From: Helicobacter sp. 13S00482-2
GTDB taxonomy: Bacteria; Campylobacterota; Campylobacteria; Campylobacterales; Helicobacteraceae
NCBI RefSeq assembly: GCF_002272795.1
Contig: NZ_MLAT01000004.1
Coordinates: 62,001-126,000, forward strand
DNA: 64,000 bases
Reading direction: 5' to 3'
The first letter of the stretch is position 1; each line of letters opens with the position of its first letter. This document shows positions 29,192 through 38,785 of this stretch, piece by piece. Made by a program: the position numbers and the translations under genes. Under the pieces are notes generated by a model. It was not told the DNA's origin and did not search any database. It saw nothing but the letters and a program-made list of their open reading frames with translations.

Positions 29192-30454
29192 TTATTCTTC
29201 TCCTAAAACCTCTGAATGAATTGAATTGGTATTGAGCAATCTATCAATTTTAGATACAGCAATGGCAGTCTCGTATTTGGATTGTATTATATTAGTTTTG
29301 GCAGTGTTTAACAAAAATTGAGCATTTAAAAGTTCTGTATAAGTAGCTATGTTTTGGACATAACGATTATTTGTGATTCGATAATTTTCTTGAGCCTGTT
29401 TTAAAGACACACTAGCCAAAGAATACTGTTGCTTTGCAAGTTCAAATTCATTAAAAACTTTATTGATATCATTTTTAATGTCTTTTTTATATTGGTTTAT
29501 TCTACTCAATATTGAAAGATAATACAGCTTTTTGGCTTGATAGGTATAATGCGTGTGCAGTCCATCAAAAACATTCCATCCAAAAACTATTCTAGCTTGA
29601 CTTTGCAATCCATAAGTAGTTCGTGCGATATTTCCCCCATTGATGTACCAAAATTTTGTAGCAACAACATCAACAGTGGGCATAAACGATCCTCTAGCAA
29701 TATCAACTTGGAATTCTGCGGATTTTAGAAGTGATTGAAGTTTTAAATAATCTGGATTTGCTTGGAGAATTTTTTCTAGGATTTCATTTTTATCAAACAC
29801 AATATCGGTAACAGCATTAATATTCTTAAGATTAGTGGGATTTATACTGCTAGAAACAAGGGTTGAAAGCATATCTTTGGAATAGTCTAAGTTTAATTCT
29901 GCAGACTTCAAGGCAATATTGGCATTAGCAAGCAATACTTCCACACTTAAAACCTCATTTTTTGCACGAAACCCCTGATTAAAAAATTGCTGAGCTTTTT
30001 GTTTTTGAGCTTCTAGAAGTTTTTTAGATTCCTGTGCTATTTTCAAGGAATCAAGTGCCTGAAGAACTGAGATATAAGCAATCTTTGTTTGCAAGATAAC
30101 ATCAGCAATGCTACTTTGGAGAATATAATTTTGCGTTATCTCAGATTCTTTGGAATCTTTAATACCATAGTAATCTTTAAATCCGTTGTACAGATTGTAT
30201 TTACCTGTAATATTGAAACTATTTAGAAAATAAGTCGAAGCATTACCTGGTATGTTATAACTAAAAATATATCCCAAATCAAGTTTGGGCATCAGATTTG
30301 AGAGCTTGGATTTAGTAATGCTTTGAGTCTGTCTGAACAAATAGCCTTCTTCCCTGACTTTATCACTATTTTTAACAGCCATATCAATAGCTTCATTAAT
30401 ATCAAGACCAAAGAGAAATGAAGATAGGCATAGTATCAAAAGGATTTTTTTCAT
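29192..30454 (-). CDS. TolC-like outer-membrane efflux channel
   Basis: This 420-residue exported protein has a signal peptide (1-16). It shows the two-fold repeat of long amphipathic helices typical of OEP/TolC trimers, with segments such as LDINEAIDMAVKNSDKVREE at the N-terminus and KKDIKNDINKVFNEFELAKQ in the second repeat. It forms the outer-membrane and periplasmic duct of the tripartite pump encoded just upstream. Its start overlaps the RND gene by 4 bp (ATGA). Confidence 0.9.
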   Translation of the reverse strand: MKKILLILCLSSFLFGLDINEAIDMAVKNSDKVREEGYLFRQTQSITKSKLSNLMPKLDLGYIFSYNIPGNASTYFLNSFNITGKYNLYNGFKDYYGIKDSKESEITQNYILQSSIADVILQTKIAYISVLQALDSLKIAQESKKLLEAQKQKAQQFFNQGFRAKNEVLSVEVLLANANIALKSAELNLDYSKDMLSTLVSSSINPTNLKNINAVTDIVFDKNEILEKILQANPDYLKLQSLLKSAEFQVDIARGSFMPTVDVVATKFWYINGGNIARTTYGLQSQARIVFGWNVFDGLHTHYTYQAKKLYYLSILSRINQYKKDIKNDINKVFNEFELAKQQYSLASVSLKQAQENYRITNNRYVQNIATYTELLNAQFLLNTAKTNIIQSKYETAIAVSKIDRLLNTNSIHSEVLGEE

Positions 30455-33400
30455 ACATTCACCTTCTTGTCTTTTATTACAAATAAAAGCAGTGAAGGTA
30501 TAACAAACACTGTGATGATAGTAGAAAATACCAATCCTCCAACAATAACTGCTCCAAGTCCTCTATATATCTCACTACCAGATCCAGCAAATAATACTAA
30601 AGGCAAAAGTGCGAAAACACTTGTGAGCATACTCATATAAATTGGAGAAAGTCTGCTTTGGGTTGCCTTTATAACTGCATCATAAGCAGGTATCTTATAT
30701 TCTTTGAAATTAATAAGTGCTTGATAGACAATAAGAATGGCATTATTAACCACACTCCCCACTAATATAATAAAACCTAACATCGTGATCACATCAAGAT
30801 TTTGTGCTGCTAAAAAACGATTGAGTAAATAAAGTCCGATAAGTCCTCCAGTAGTGGCAAATGGAACACTTAGTATGATAATAAGAGGATAAATAAAGTT
30901 CCCATATAAAGCACACAATATCAAATAAGTAATAACTATGGCCAATAAAAATCCGCCTAAAAGTTCTCCTTTGAGTTTGCTAAGCTTTCCTGCACTTCCA
31001 CTTAAAGATATATTATCTGATGTATTTTTCTTAATATCGGGTAAAATAATGTTAGAAATTTTATCCATAATTTCCTCTAAAGGTTCTCCTCCATAAGAAT
31101 TTAAAATGATTAAAATATTACGGTTTTGTTCAAAATGTCTTATCCGTGAGACACCTAATTCATTTTTAATGGTTGCTAGAGAATTCAATGAGAGTATTCC
31201 TCCATTTGGAGTATAAATTTGTGAATACAAAACATCCTCAGGAGATATTTTTGATTTATTTTGAGATGTTTTCAAAATAATATCAACATTTTTGCTATTT
31301 TGAGCCTTATATTGGGAAACTTTTTTGCCTTCAAGCATGACTTCTACAATTGTTCCAAAGCTTTTTACATCTAAACCATTGAGAGCTAATGCACGAGAAT
31401 CAGGGTAAAGATTTATCTCACGATTATTGATTTCAAGTGAAGGAACAGTCCGAACACTCACATTAGAAAGATTTTTCTTGATTGCAACTATAACCTCTTG
31501 AGCTGTTTTAAGTAAGGAATACAAATCATTTCCACTGACATTAATATCAATACTTGAACTACTTGAACTGCTAAAAATCCCCTGCTGCAATACAACGCCT
31601 GTAATATTTGGTATAGAATCTATAACACTCTGAGCATATGAAATGAGCTTTGGAGCCTTAGATGGATCTTTTGCTCTGAGATAAAAGTACATATTTGTGC
31701 CAGAGCTAATAAAAAAATCTTTAATAACAGGCAAATCTGATGAGGATTTTTGATGACAATCATTTGCTTCTAAAAAAGGTTTGAAATCTTCATAAATCTC
31801 CTTAATGATACGATCTTTTTCACTCAATGATAGACCTGAAGGGGGGTTTAGATAAGCGATAATGAAATTCTGAGAGCCCTTAGGCAGATAGTCCGTTTTT
31901 GGGAATGCCAAAAAACTAAAAATGCAACAAATTCCTACAAATATGACAATAGTCAAACTTCTTGAAAGAATGCCTTGAGTACAACAAGAAAGGATTCTTA
32001 ACAAAAAACAAGAAATATGATGTCCTATTTTTTCAATCAGAGTATTTAGTTTTATAAAAAAACTTATCCTGATTTTTGGCATCAAAGAAAGTTTGGTAAG
32101 CATAAAAAGTGCAAAGGGGGGTATAACAAAAATACACACAAAAAATGAAATGAAAATTGAACTACTTGAAGCAAGTGCAATATCAACAAAAAGCTGTCCT
32201 GCTTCATCATTGAGCAATGCAATAGGAATAAAAATTGCGATAGTGGTGATTGTACTCGCAAATAATGCTCCAACTACTTCCTTTGTCCCAATAAAAGTCG
32301 CTTCAAAAAGATTTGTTGCCTTATTTTTATGTGAAATGATATTTGCCATCACTACAATCGCACTATCAATGATCATGCTGATGGCAAAAGAAATCCCTGC
32401 TAGAGAAACAACATTAAGCGTCCTGCCAAATGCCTCTAACAAAATAAAAGAACCAACAACACTAGTAGGAATGATAAGCCCAACCACAACCAAAGAGGAA
32501 AAATTTCTCAAGAAAAGATATAAAATCAACGTTGCCAAAACAATCCCAACAAGAATATTTTCTTTGACCTGAGAAATTGAAGATTCTATATAATGCCTTT
32601 GATCTCTTCCCCAATCAATATAAAGATTTTCATCCTTCATTATTGTTTGATTGAGATGTTGTGTAAGTCTTTCAACGTCCTTAGTGAGTGATAAGATATT
32701 TGCATTTGCCGTAGGACGAATCTGAAGAGAGATGACATTATCATTGTTATGGATATTATAGCCTGTGGTATTTTCATAGCCTTTTAAGATACTTGCTACG
32801 TTTTTAAGCAAAATAACTTTATTCCCCTGAGATTTAATAATAGTGTCATAAATAGTTTTTATATCTTGATATTGACCTATAGTAGATATCCTATAATTTC
32901 GTTGATCAAAATCAATACTTCCTGCAGAGATATTGGTATTTTGAATCTTGATAGCTGAGATGACTTCATCAATCGTAATATTATTGTAGGCAAGCTTTTT
33001 AGCATCTAAAATAATCTGTATTTGTTTGCTTGTTCCACCGCTTACATAGACTTCTCCCACATCATTTAAACGCTCATAGTATTTAATAATCTCATCGTAA
33101 ATAAAATTTTTATAATGATTGATAGATTGGTTATTCCCTTGCTTGGTTTTAACGAACAAATACACAGCAATAGGAATATTATCGCCAGTAGTTTTGATAA
33201 TAGGCTTGTCCATATCAGGAGGATATCCCCTAACCTCATCTAATTTGGCACTCACATTTAAAAATGCAAGTTTCATATCTGCATTGATGTCAAATTCGAG
33301 ATTGATAATACTCATCCCATCTCTAGAAGTAGAAGTCATTGAAGTGAGATTAGAAATATTTTTGAGATATTTTTCTTGTCTATCAGTGATTTCTTTCTCA

Positions 33401-33576
33401 ACTTCATAAGGAGTTGCGCCAGGATAAGAGGTATAAACACTAATAACAGGACGAGTTACTTGAGGAAGAAGCTGATATGGCATTTTAAAAAGTGCAATAC
33501 CACCAAAAAGAAGTAAAAAAATCACGCCCACAAATACAACAACGGGATTCTTCAGACAATATGCAATCAATCTCAT
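30451..33576 (-). CDS. RND efflux pump, inner-membrane subunit
   Basis: This 1041-residue AcrB-superfamily transporter has 12 membrane segments and two large periplasmic loops. Typical motifs are the N-terminal FVGVIFLLLFGGIALFKMPYQLLPQV, VGIVLATLILYLFLRNF and the C-terminal GFIILVGSVVNNAILIVYQ. The proton-relay residues differ from AcrB. The TM4 Asp pair is D404-S405 (MIIDSAIVV), and the TM10 Lys is replaced by Asn (VVNNAIL). Similar changes occur in other RND subgroups, so it is probably active but not of the AcrB type. The substrate is unknown. It overlaps both neighbours by 4 bp within the marR operon. Confidence 0.93.
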   Translation of the reverse strand: MRLIAYCLKNPVVVFVGVIFLLLFGGIALFKMPYQLLPQVTRPVISVYTSYPGATPYEVEKEITDRQEKYLKNISNLTSMTSTSRDGMSIINLEFDINADMKLAFLNVSAKLDEVRGYPPDMDKPIIKTTGDNIPIAVYLFVKTKQGNNQSINHYKNFIYDEIIKYYERLNDVGEVYVSGGTSKQIQIILDAKKLAYNNITIDEVISAIKIQNTNISAGSIDFDQRNYRISTIGQYQDIKTIYDTIIKSQGNKVILLKNVASILKGYENTTGYNIHNNDNVISLQIRPTANANILSLTKDVERLTQHLNQTIMKDENLYIDWGRDQRHYIESSISQVKENILVGIVLATLILYLFLRNFSSLVVVGLIIPTSVVGSFILLEAFGRTLNVVSLAGISFAISMIIDSAIVVMANIISHKNKATNLFEATFIGTKEVVGALFASTITTIAIFIPIALLNDEAGQLFVDIALASSSSIFISFFVCIFVIPPFALFMLTKLSLMPKIRISFFIKLNTLIEKIGHHISCFLLRILSCCTQGILSRSLTIVIFVGICCIFSFLAFPKTDYLPKGSQNFIIAYLNPPSGLSLSEKDRIIKEIYEDFKPFLEANDCHQKSSSDLPVIKDFFISSGTNMYFYLRAKDPSKAPKLISYAQSVIDSIPNITGVVLQQGIFSSSSSSSIDINVSGNDLYSLLKTAQEVIVAIKKNLSNVSVRTVPSLEINNREINLYPDSRALALNGLDVKSFGTIVEVMLEGKKVSQYKAQNSKNVDIILKTSQNKSKISPEDVLYSQIYTPNGGILSLNSLATIKNELGVSRIRHFEQNRNILIILNSYGGEPLEEIMDKISNIILPDIKKNTSDNISLSGSAGKLSKLKGELLGGFLLAIVITYLILCALYGNFIYPLIIILSVPFATTGGLIGLYLLNRFLAAQNLDVITMLGFIILVGSVVNNAILIVYQALINFKEYKIPAYDAVIKATQSRLSPIYMSMLTSVFALLPLVLFAGSGSEIYRGLGAVIVGGLVFSTIITVFVIPSLLLFVIKDKKVNV

Positions 33577-34610
33577 TTTTTTCTTTGTCTTTTTTCTTGA
33601 ATATCAGTGCCGTTTTGAAGTCTATCCTGACCTCGATAGATAACCCTATCATTTTCTTTGATTTTACCCCTGATTAAAGCCTCAGAATTTTGGACAGATA
33701 AAACCTCTACTTTTGTAGCAATTGCCTGATTATCCTTGGACAAAAATATAGTAGGGGAACCCATATAATTCACTAAGGCATCTCTAGGGACTATAAAACC
33801 TGAACTTTTTCCATCAATATTGAGCATTGCTTCAGCCGCCATTCCATCTAAAAAACTTCCGTCATTTTTGACATGAATATAAACAGGAAATGTTCTTGAT
33901 CTAATATCTGCTTTTGGAATCAATGCAGAGATTTTTCCTTGATAGTGTTTTGAATTGATCAAAAGATTCACGCTTTGTCCAACCCTGATATTTCTAGCTA
34001 TTGAGCTAGGGACATCTACAATAACCTCAACATCAGAACTATTTAGGATCTGACAAATAGCTTCACCTGTATTAACCCATTCGGCAATATGAACTTTTTG
34101 CTCCACTATAATCCCATCAAAAGGTGCATATATAGTTTTTTTCTCCCGCTCAGCTTGAGATATTTCCAATTCAGCTTGAAGAGCTAGTATATTTGCTTCT
34201 TGGGATTTAAGTTGATATTCAAGATTTTCATATTCTTGCAATGGAATGGATTGCGTATCTAGGAGATTTTTATAACGCTCAAGATCTTTTTGTTGTCTTT
34301 GAAGAGAATATTGGGCTTGTTTGAGTTTAGCTTGTTTGATCTGAATATCTTTTTGCAACAGATCATCATCAATACTAAGAAGCTTTTGTCCTTTTTTGAC
34401 TTTCTGGCCAATATAAAAATAGATTTTTTCCACCACTCCTTGAGATTGTGAAGCAATATTAGATATTTCTTTAAAACTCACACTCCCAACAAATGTCTCT
34501 TGTTTTTGAAGTGTCCCACTTTTTATGGGTTTAGTATCAACATAAACAGGTTTTCCATAAAGAAATATAGAGAAAAAAACTACACAAAAAAAAAGCTTCC
34601 TCAACATCAC
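33573..34610 (-). CDS. RND membrane-fusion (periplasmic adaptor) protein
   Basis: This 345-residue adaptor has a signal peptide (1-19), a lipoyl/barrel-sandwich hybrid domain (SQGVVEKIYFYIGQKVKKGQ and the mirrored AREKKTIYAPFDGIIVEQKV), an intervening coiled-coil hairpin (about 75-150, Gln- and Lys-rich) and a beta-barrel domain (VGQSVNLLINSKHYQGKISA). It links the RND pump to the TolC-like channel. It overlaps marR and the pump gene by 4 bp each. Confidence 0.92.
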   Translation of the reverse strand: MMLRKLFFCVVFFSIFLYGKPVYVDTKPIKSGTLQKQETFVGSVSFKEISNIASQSQGVVEKIYFYIGQKVKKGQKLLSIDDDLLQKDIQIKQAKLKQAQYSLQRQQKDLERYKNLLDTQSIPLQEYENLEYQLKSQEANILALQAELEISQAEREKKTIYAPFDGIIVEQKVHIAEWVNTGEAICQILNSSDVEVIVDVPSSIARNIRVGQSVNLLINSKHYQGKISALIPKADIRSRTFPVYIHVKNDGSFLDGMAAEAMLNIDGKSSGFIVPRDALVNYMGSPTIFLSKDNQAIATKVEVLSVQNSEALIRGKIKENDRVIYRGQDRLQNGTDIQEKRQRKK

Positions 34611-35038
34611 TTCATAACCGCAACTATTTTATCTAGAATATTTAGGAGTTGCTCTTTTTCTAACTCTGTGATAGCGTTATCAAAAATATCCAAAAAATTC
34701 TTTTTATTATCTTTAATCATTTTTATTTTTGCAAGTCCTTCAGGAGTAATGCTAACTTTGCTGATACGATTATCTTCTTTTTCCTGAGACTTTTTGACAA
34801 GATTTTTTCTACACAAAGATTTTATGGTTCTAGAAACAGTACCTTTGTCTTTAAGAGTGATATTTGATAAATCGGTTATATTTAATTCTGAAGATTCTTT
34901 AAGGATAAAAAGAATACCAATCTCCTCAGTACCTATACCGTGAGGACGAAGTTTTGATCCAAAAAAGTTTTTTATTTGTCTAGAAGCCAAAATGATAGAA
35001 GGAATGGCTTCTCTTCTTGGACAATCTTTTTCTTGCAT
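34607..35038 (-). CDS. MarR-family regulator of the efflux operon
   Basis: This 143-residue winged-helix protein has the recognition helix and wing in the segment DLSNITLKDKGTVSRTIKSL and the following NRISKVSITPEGLAKI, flanked by dimerisation helices. It is the first gene of the marR-adaptor-pump-channel operon, with ATGA overlaps throughout, so it most likely represses its own operon until a ligand binds. The ATG at 35038 has GAGG nine bases upstream. The region before it is partly duplicated and holds a 20-codon ORF (35043-35105) whose first residues (MQGRD) resemble the MarR start (MQEKD). Confidence 0.9.
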   Translation of the reverse strand: MQEKDCPRREAIPSIILASRQIKNFFGSKLRPHGIGTEEIGILFILKESSELNITDLSNITLKDKGTVSRTIKSLCRKNLVKKSQEKEDNRISKVSITPEGLAKIKMIKDNKKNFLDIFDNAITELEKEQLLNILDKIVAVMK

Positions 35039-35047
35039 ATACTTACA
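35021..35047. repeat. Imperfect 27-bp direct repeat, proximal copy, over the marR start
   Basis: The 27 bp at 35021-35047 match 35088-35114 at 23 positions, with a core CTTGCATMTACTTACA (one difference in 16). The proximal copy covers the marR start codon and codons 1-6. The distal copy lies 67 bp away and carries an ATG at the equivalent place. Confidence 0.6.
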
Positions 35048-35105
35048 CCTCTAGGGGGATGAGGGTTATAATTGCAACACTTTCTGAATAATCTCTTCCT
35101 TGCAT
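35043..35105 (-). CDS. Short upstream ORF (20 codons) before marR
   Basis: ATG at 35105 opens a frame of 20 codons (MQGRD... ending LIPLEV) that stops at 35043, four bases before the marR ATG. Its stop region contains the GAGG used by marR, so translation of the two could be coupled. An AAGGA lies 13 bases before the ATG, rather far. The start region is one copy of the 27-bp repeat, so this may be a leader peptide or only a relic of duplication. Whether it is translated is unknown. Confidence 0.35.
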   Translation of the reverse strand: MQGRDYSESVAIITLIPLEV

Positions 35106-35114
35106 CTACTTACA
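35088..35114. repeat. Imperfect 27-bp direct repeat, distal copy
   Basis: This is the second copy of the repeat at 35021-35047 (23 of 27 identical). It contains the ATG of the 20-codon upstream ORF. It may be an operator for the MarR protein or a relic of a duplicated initiation region. Confidence 0.6.
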
Positions 35115-35192
35115 ATTATCCTTGCTTATTTTGTCTCAATCATATCATAAACTTTCTGAAATTCTAAGCCTTAATCTTAAGCCTATTTTCAG

Positions 35193-35198
35193 TATAAT
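35193..35198 (+). promoter_or_regulatory. -10 element of rnpB
   Basis: TATAAT lies seven bases before the first base of the P1 helix of RNase P RNA, as expected for a stable RNA whose 5' end is the transcription start. Confidence 0.8.
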
Positions 35199-35204
35199 CA
35201 TCTC

Positions 35205-35519
<315 letters not shown>

Positions 35520-35596
35520 ATCAAAAAAATTTGCTCTAATGTTATTTTTAGCTTTTTTTGTTTATATTATTTTATCAGTTTAAAAAAGGTAAAAAA

Positions 35597-36817
35597 ATGG
35601 ACAAAATAGATCAAAAACTTCAAGCACAATACCAAAGAGCACTTGATTATCACAAAGGCGGAAAGCTTAGAATTGAAGCTAAAACTTCTTTAAAAAATCA
35701 AGAGGACTTATCTCTTGCATATTCCCCAGGCGTAGCAATTCCTTGCAAAGAAATACAAAAAGATGCTTTAAAAGCTTATGATTATACTTCAAAGTGCAAT
35801 TTAGTAGCAGTTATCAGCAATGGTACAGCCGTACTTGGACTAGGAGATATCGGAGCACAGGCTAGCAAACCCGTGATGGAAGGCAAGGCTATTTTGTTCA
35901 AAATGTTTGGAGGATTAGATGCTTTTGATATTGAAGTGAATGAAAAAAATATTGATAAATTTGTTGAAATAGTTAAGGCAATAGCCCCAACATTTGGGGG
36001 AATAAACCTAGAAGACATAAAAGCACCCGAATGTTTTGAAATAGAAAAAAGACTAATAGAAGAATTGGACATTCCTATAATGCACGATGATCAACACGGA
36101 ACAGCTATCATCTCAACTGCGGCAATTATCAATGCCTCTAAGATTATTAAAAAACCTATAGAATCAATGCGAGTAGTTATCAGTGGTGCGGGTGCAGCAG
36201 CTATCGCGTGTGCAAAAATGTATAAAACACTAGGGGTGAAAGAAATCATTATGTTTGATAGTAGAGGAGTTATCCATACAGGAAGAAATGATCTCGGAAT
36301 TATGAAAGCAGAATTTGCTACTTCCAAAAACTATACATCTTACAAAGAAGCGTTAAATGGATCAGATGTATTTTTAGGTCTATCAAAGGCAGATTTACTC
36401 CAAGCTGAAGACATAATGGGGATGAATGAAAATCCTCTTATTTTTGCAATGAGTAACCCTACTCCAGAAATCTTACCTGAAGTTGTATATGAAGCTAGAA
36501 AAGACGCTATTATGGCCACAGGAAGAAGTGATTATCCTAATCAAATCAATAATGTTTTAGGCTTTCCTTATATCTTCAGAGGTGCTATGAGTGTTCGTGC
36601 TAAGAAAATCAATGAAGAGATGAAAATTGCTGCAGCTTACGCACTTGCAGAACTCGCAAGAGATCCTATTGAACCGACTTTAGAAGCTATTCATAACAGA
36701 AAGCTTGTTTTTGGTAGAGAATATTTGGTTCCATCTCCTTTTGATACTCGATTGAAAGAAAAAATATCTAAAGCCGTTGCTGATGCAGCTATAAAAAGTG
36801 GGGTGGCTAGAATTTGA
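35597..36817 (+). CDS. Malic enzyme, MaeB type without PTA domain
   Basis: This 406-residue enzyme decarboxylates malate to pyruvate with NAD(P)+. It has the tyrosine and SPGVA motif ([11 protein letters not shown]), the metal-binding stretch [20 protein letters not shown], a Rossmann motif ([19 protein letters not shown]) and the [10 protein letters not shown] motif. It lacks the C-terminal phosphotransacetylase-like domain of E. coli MaeB. The start at 35597 (MDKIDQKLQ) has AAGG seven bases upstream; an earlier frame start would overlap the leader. Its last codon overlaps the TTG start of rsmH. Confidence 0.93.
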   Translation: MDKIDQKLQAQYQRALDYHKGGKLRIEAKTSLKNQEDLSLAYSPGVAIPCKEIQKDALKAYDYTSKCNLVAVISNGTAVLGLGDIGAQASKPVMEGKAILFKMFGGLDAFDIEVNEKNIDKFVEIVKAIAPTFGGINLEDIKAPECFEIEKRLIEELDIPIMHDDQHGTAIISTAAIINASKIIKKPIESMRVVISGAGAAAIACAKMYKTLGVKEIIMFDSRGVIHTGRNDLGIMKAEFATSKNYTSYKEALNGSDVFLGLSKADLLQAEDIMGMNENPLIFAMSNPTPEILPEVVYEARKDAIMATGRSDYPNQINNVLGFPYIFRGAMSVRAKKINEEMKIAAAYALAELARDPIEPTLEAIHNRKLVFGREYLVPSPFDTRLKEKISKAVADAAIKSGVARI

Positions 36818-37740
36818 GTCATAGTAGTTCTCCTCACATACCTGTTTTACCTCAACAGGTTTTAAATCTTTTTAAGGATATTGCAGAGGGGATTATAGTA
36901 GATTGCACAGTTGGATTTGGTGGGCATAGTTATGAACTTTTAAAACAAAATCCTAATATAAACATCATCGGCATAGACAAAGATGAACAAGCTAGAGAAT
37001 TCTCTAAAGAAAGACTTGAAGTTTTTAAAGATCGATTCACTTGCGTTGCAGGGAGTTTTGGGCAAAAATTTGGTCAAATCCTGCAAGATAAAGGTGAGAA
37101 AATAAAAGGTGTTCTCGCAGATATCGGCGTGAGTTCAGTGCAGCTTGATGATAGAACTAGGGGATTTGGGTTTCATTCTAATAACCTTGATATGCGTATG
37201 GATAAAAACAATTCTTTAGATGCAAGCACCATTATCAATACTTACTCTACCTATGAACTTGAACGAATATTTAAGGAATATGGTGAAATAAAAGAATATA
37301 AAAAAATGGCTTCTTTGATTGTTTCTAGACGCCTAAAAGAACCTTTTATATCTGGAGAAGATTTGAGTACCTTTTTGCAAAAACATTTCAAAAACCATCG
37401 TATTCACCCTGCAACTCTTGCTTTTCAAGCCATCCGCATAGAAGTCAATAATGAGCTAGGGGAGTTAGGTGAGCTTTTAGAACACGCTTCTACGCTAAAA
37501 AGTACTATTTTTGCAATTATTTCTTTTCACTCTTTGGAAGACAGAATGGTCAAAAATGCTTTCAAAGAATGGTCAAAATCTTGTATTTGTGACCCAAACA
37601 CCTATAAATGCGAATGTGGCAATAACCACTCAAAAGGCTCAATAATAACAAAAAAACCTCTAGTAGCTTCAAATGATGAAAATAAGCAAAATCCTCGTGC
37701 TAGGAGTGCAAAGCTTCGGGCATTTGCGTTTAAGGGGTAA
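36814..37740 (+). CDS. rsmH: 16S rRNA m4C1402 methyltransferase RsmH
   Basis: This 308-residue SAM-dependent enzyme has the N-terminal HIPVLPQQVLNLF motif, the SAM loop IVDCTVGFGGHSYELL, the GVLADIGVSSVQLDDRTRGF segment and FAIISFHSLEDRMVKNAF. The start is a TTG at 36814 that overlaps the malic enzyme stop (TTGA), with a weak G-rich site upstream. An FtsL-like gene follows, as in mraW-ftsL clusters of other bacteria. A Cys-rich stretch near residues 250-265 (CICDPNTYKCECG) is seen. Confidence 0.95.
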   Translation: MSHSSSPHIPVLPQQVLNLFKDIAEGIIVDCTVGFGGHSYELLKQNPNINIIGIDKDEQAREFSKERLEVFKDRFTCVAGSFGQKFGQILQDKGEKIKGVLADIGVSSVQLDDRTRGFGFHSNNLDMRMDKNNSLDASTIINTYSTYELERIFKEYGEIKEYKKMASLIVSRRLKEPFISGEDLSTFLQKHFKNHRIHPATLAFQAIRIEVNNELGELGELLEHASTLKSTIFAIISFHSLEDRMVKNAFKEWSKSCICDPNTYKCECGNNHSKGSIITKKPLVASNDENKQNPRARSAKLRAFAFKG

Positions 37741-37744
37741 AAAA

Positions 37745-38035
37745 GTGAAACAAAAAGAATTTGTAAGCATCAATGAAAATGAAAAAGAAGAACTGCTTTT
37801 TGATGATGAAAAAAAGGGACTTGATATCAATGCACTATTTTGTGCATATGTGATATTGATTTTTTCACTATTTATCGTACTTCCTAAAATCTACCTATCA
37901 AGTAATATCTATTATATTAGCCGTGATATTAGCAAACTTCAAACTCAAGAAAATCTCCTAAAAGAAGAAAATAATCGCTTAGAAAGAGATTTAGAAGACG
38001 TGAGATTCAAATATCTGATGATGAATCTAAATTAA
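37745..38035 (+). CDS. FtsL-like single-span coiled-coil protein
   Basis: This 96-residue protein has a charged cytoplasmic N-terminus (about 35 residues), one membrane segment (LFCAYVILIFSLFIVLPKIYL) and a periplasmic leucine-zipper-like coiled coil (ISKLQTQENLLKEENNRLER). This layout and its place right after rsmH are those of FtsL, the division protein that works with FtsB and FtsQ. Sequence identity with known FtsL cannot be judged by eye. The GTG at 37745 is preferred, as AAGGGG lies seven bases upstream; the preceding ATG would overlap rsmH by 68 bp. Confidence 0.65.
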   Translation: MKQKEFVSINENEKEELLFDDEKKGLDINALFCAYVILIFSLFIVLPKIYLSSNIYYISRDISKLQTQENLLKEENNRLERDLEDVRFKYLMMNLN

Positions 38036-38153
38036 AACTTTCTATTTAACTTTCCCGTTCTAAAATTTTTTTAGTTGTTACTAATTTCTATGTATATTTT
38101 TTTATATAACTAAATATTTTATTGATTTAAAAATATCTTTCTATTATTTGGAA

Positions 38154-38159
38154 TATAAT
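38154..38159 (+). promoter_or_regulatory. -10 element of the cytochrome c / TorA operon
   Basis: TATAAT lies 31 bp upstream of the first ATG of the cytochrome gene, in a 155-bp A/T-rich gap after the FtsL-like gene. Confidence 0.6.
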
Positions 38160-38190
38160 GAGAACAAATTCATAAAAAGGAGAGATGCCA

Positions 38191-38775
38191 ATGAAAAGAA
38201 TACTCTTATTTTTAATGTTCTTGATATTGGGAAATCTAGATGCTGACCAGAGAGTCTATGCACAAAGCGTGAAATCTCTGTATCTATCACCTGAAAGCAC
38301 CAAAGTTGTGGGTAGATTATTACCAACATCAGAAGTAAGTATCATCAAAAAATCAGGAAATAGAGTGCTGTTAAGCATTTCTGGTTACATCATCAAAAAC
38401 ACAGATAATGCCATATACTTTCTAGCTGGCAAGAGAATATTAACAGCTGGTCTTGTAAAAAACTCTGGAGCTAAATTCAAAATTATCTCAAGCATGAAAG
38501 ACAAGACAACAGATACCGTTTATCAAAAAATCACAACCGAGCTTTGGAGTGATGAGGAAAATCTTATTAGTGATTTAGAATCTATATACAAGAGAGCAAA
38601 TGAACTCTATTCAACAAACTGCTCTAGTTGCCATTCAGCTCATAATCCCAAGGAATACAAAGCAAATCAATGGCCAAGTGTCATTAAATCAATGATAGGT
38701 AGGACAGGTTTATCTAAAGATGAGGGCTACCTCATCATTGAATATATGCAAAAACACGCTAACGACATCAAATAA
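38191..38775 (+). CDS. Periplasmic monohaem cytochrome c, electron donor to TorA-like reductase
   Basis: This 194-residue exported protein has a signal peptide (1-18) and a single haem-binding CSSCH motif (near residue 146) in the segment RANELYSTNCSSCHSAHNPK. The preceding 110 residues form an extra domain, as in TorC C-terminal or Campylobacter Cj0265-like proteins, which pair with Cj0264 reductase. It should pass electrons from the quinone pool to the reductase encoded 10 bp downstream. I prefer the second ATG (38191), with GGAG at an eight-base spacing, to the one at 38185, where the site is too close. Confidence 0.85.
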   Translation: MKRILLFLMFLILGNLDADQRVYAQSVKSLYLSPESTKVVGRLLPTSEVSIIKKSGNRVLLSISGYIIKNTDNAIYFLAGKRILTAGLVKNSGAKFKIISSMKDKTTDTVYQKITTELWSDEENLISDLESIYKRANELYSTNCSSCHSAHNPKEYKANQWPSVIKSMIGRTGLSKDEGYLIIEYMQKHANDIK

Positions 38776-38785
38776 AGGATACCCA

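Noticed and set aside
32093-32572. 159-codon plus-strand frame inside the RND pump gene
   Set aside because: Antisense shadow of conserved membrane segments; no start signal or family resemblance.
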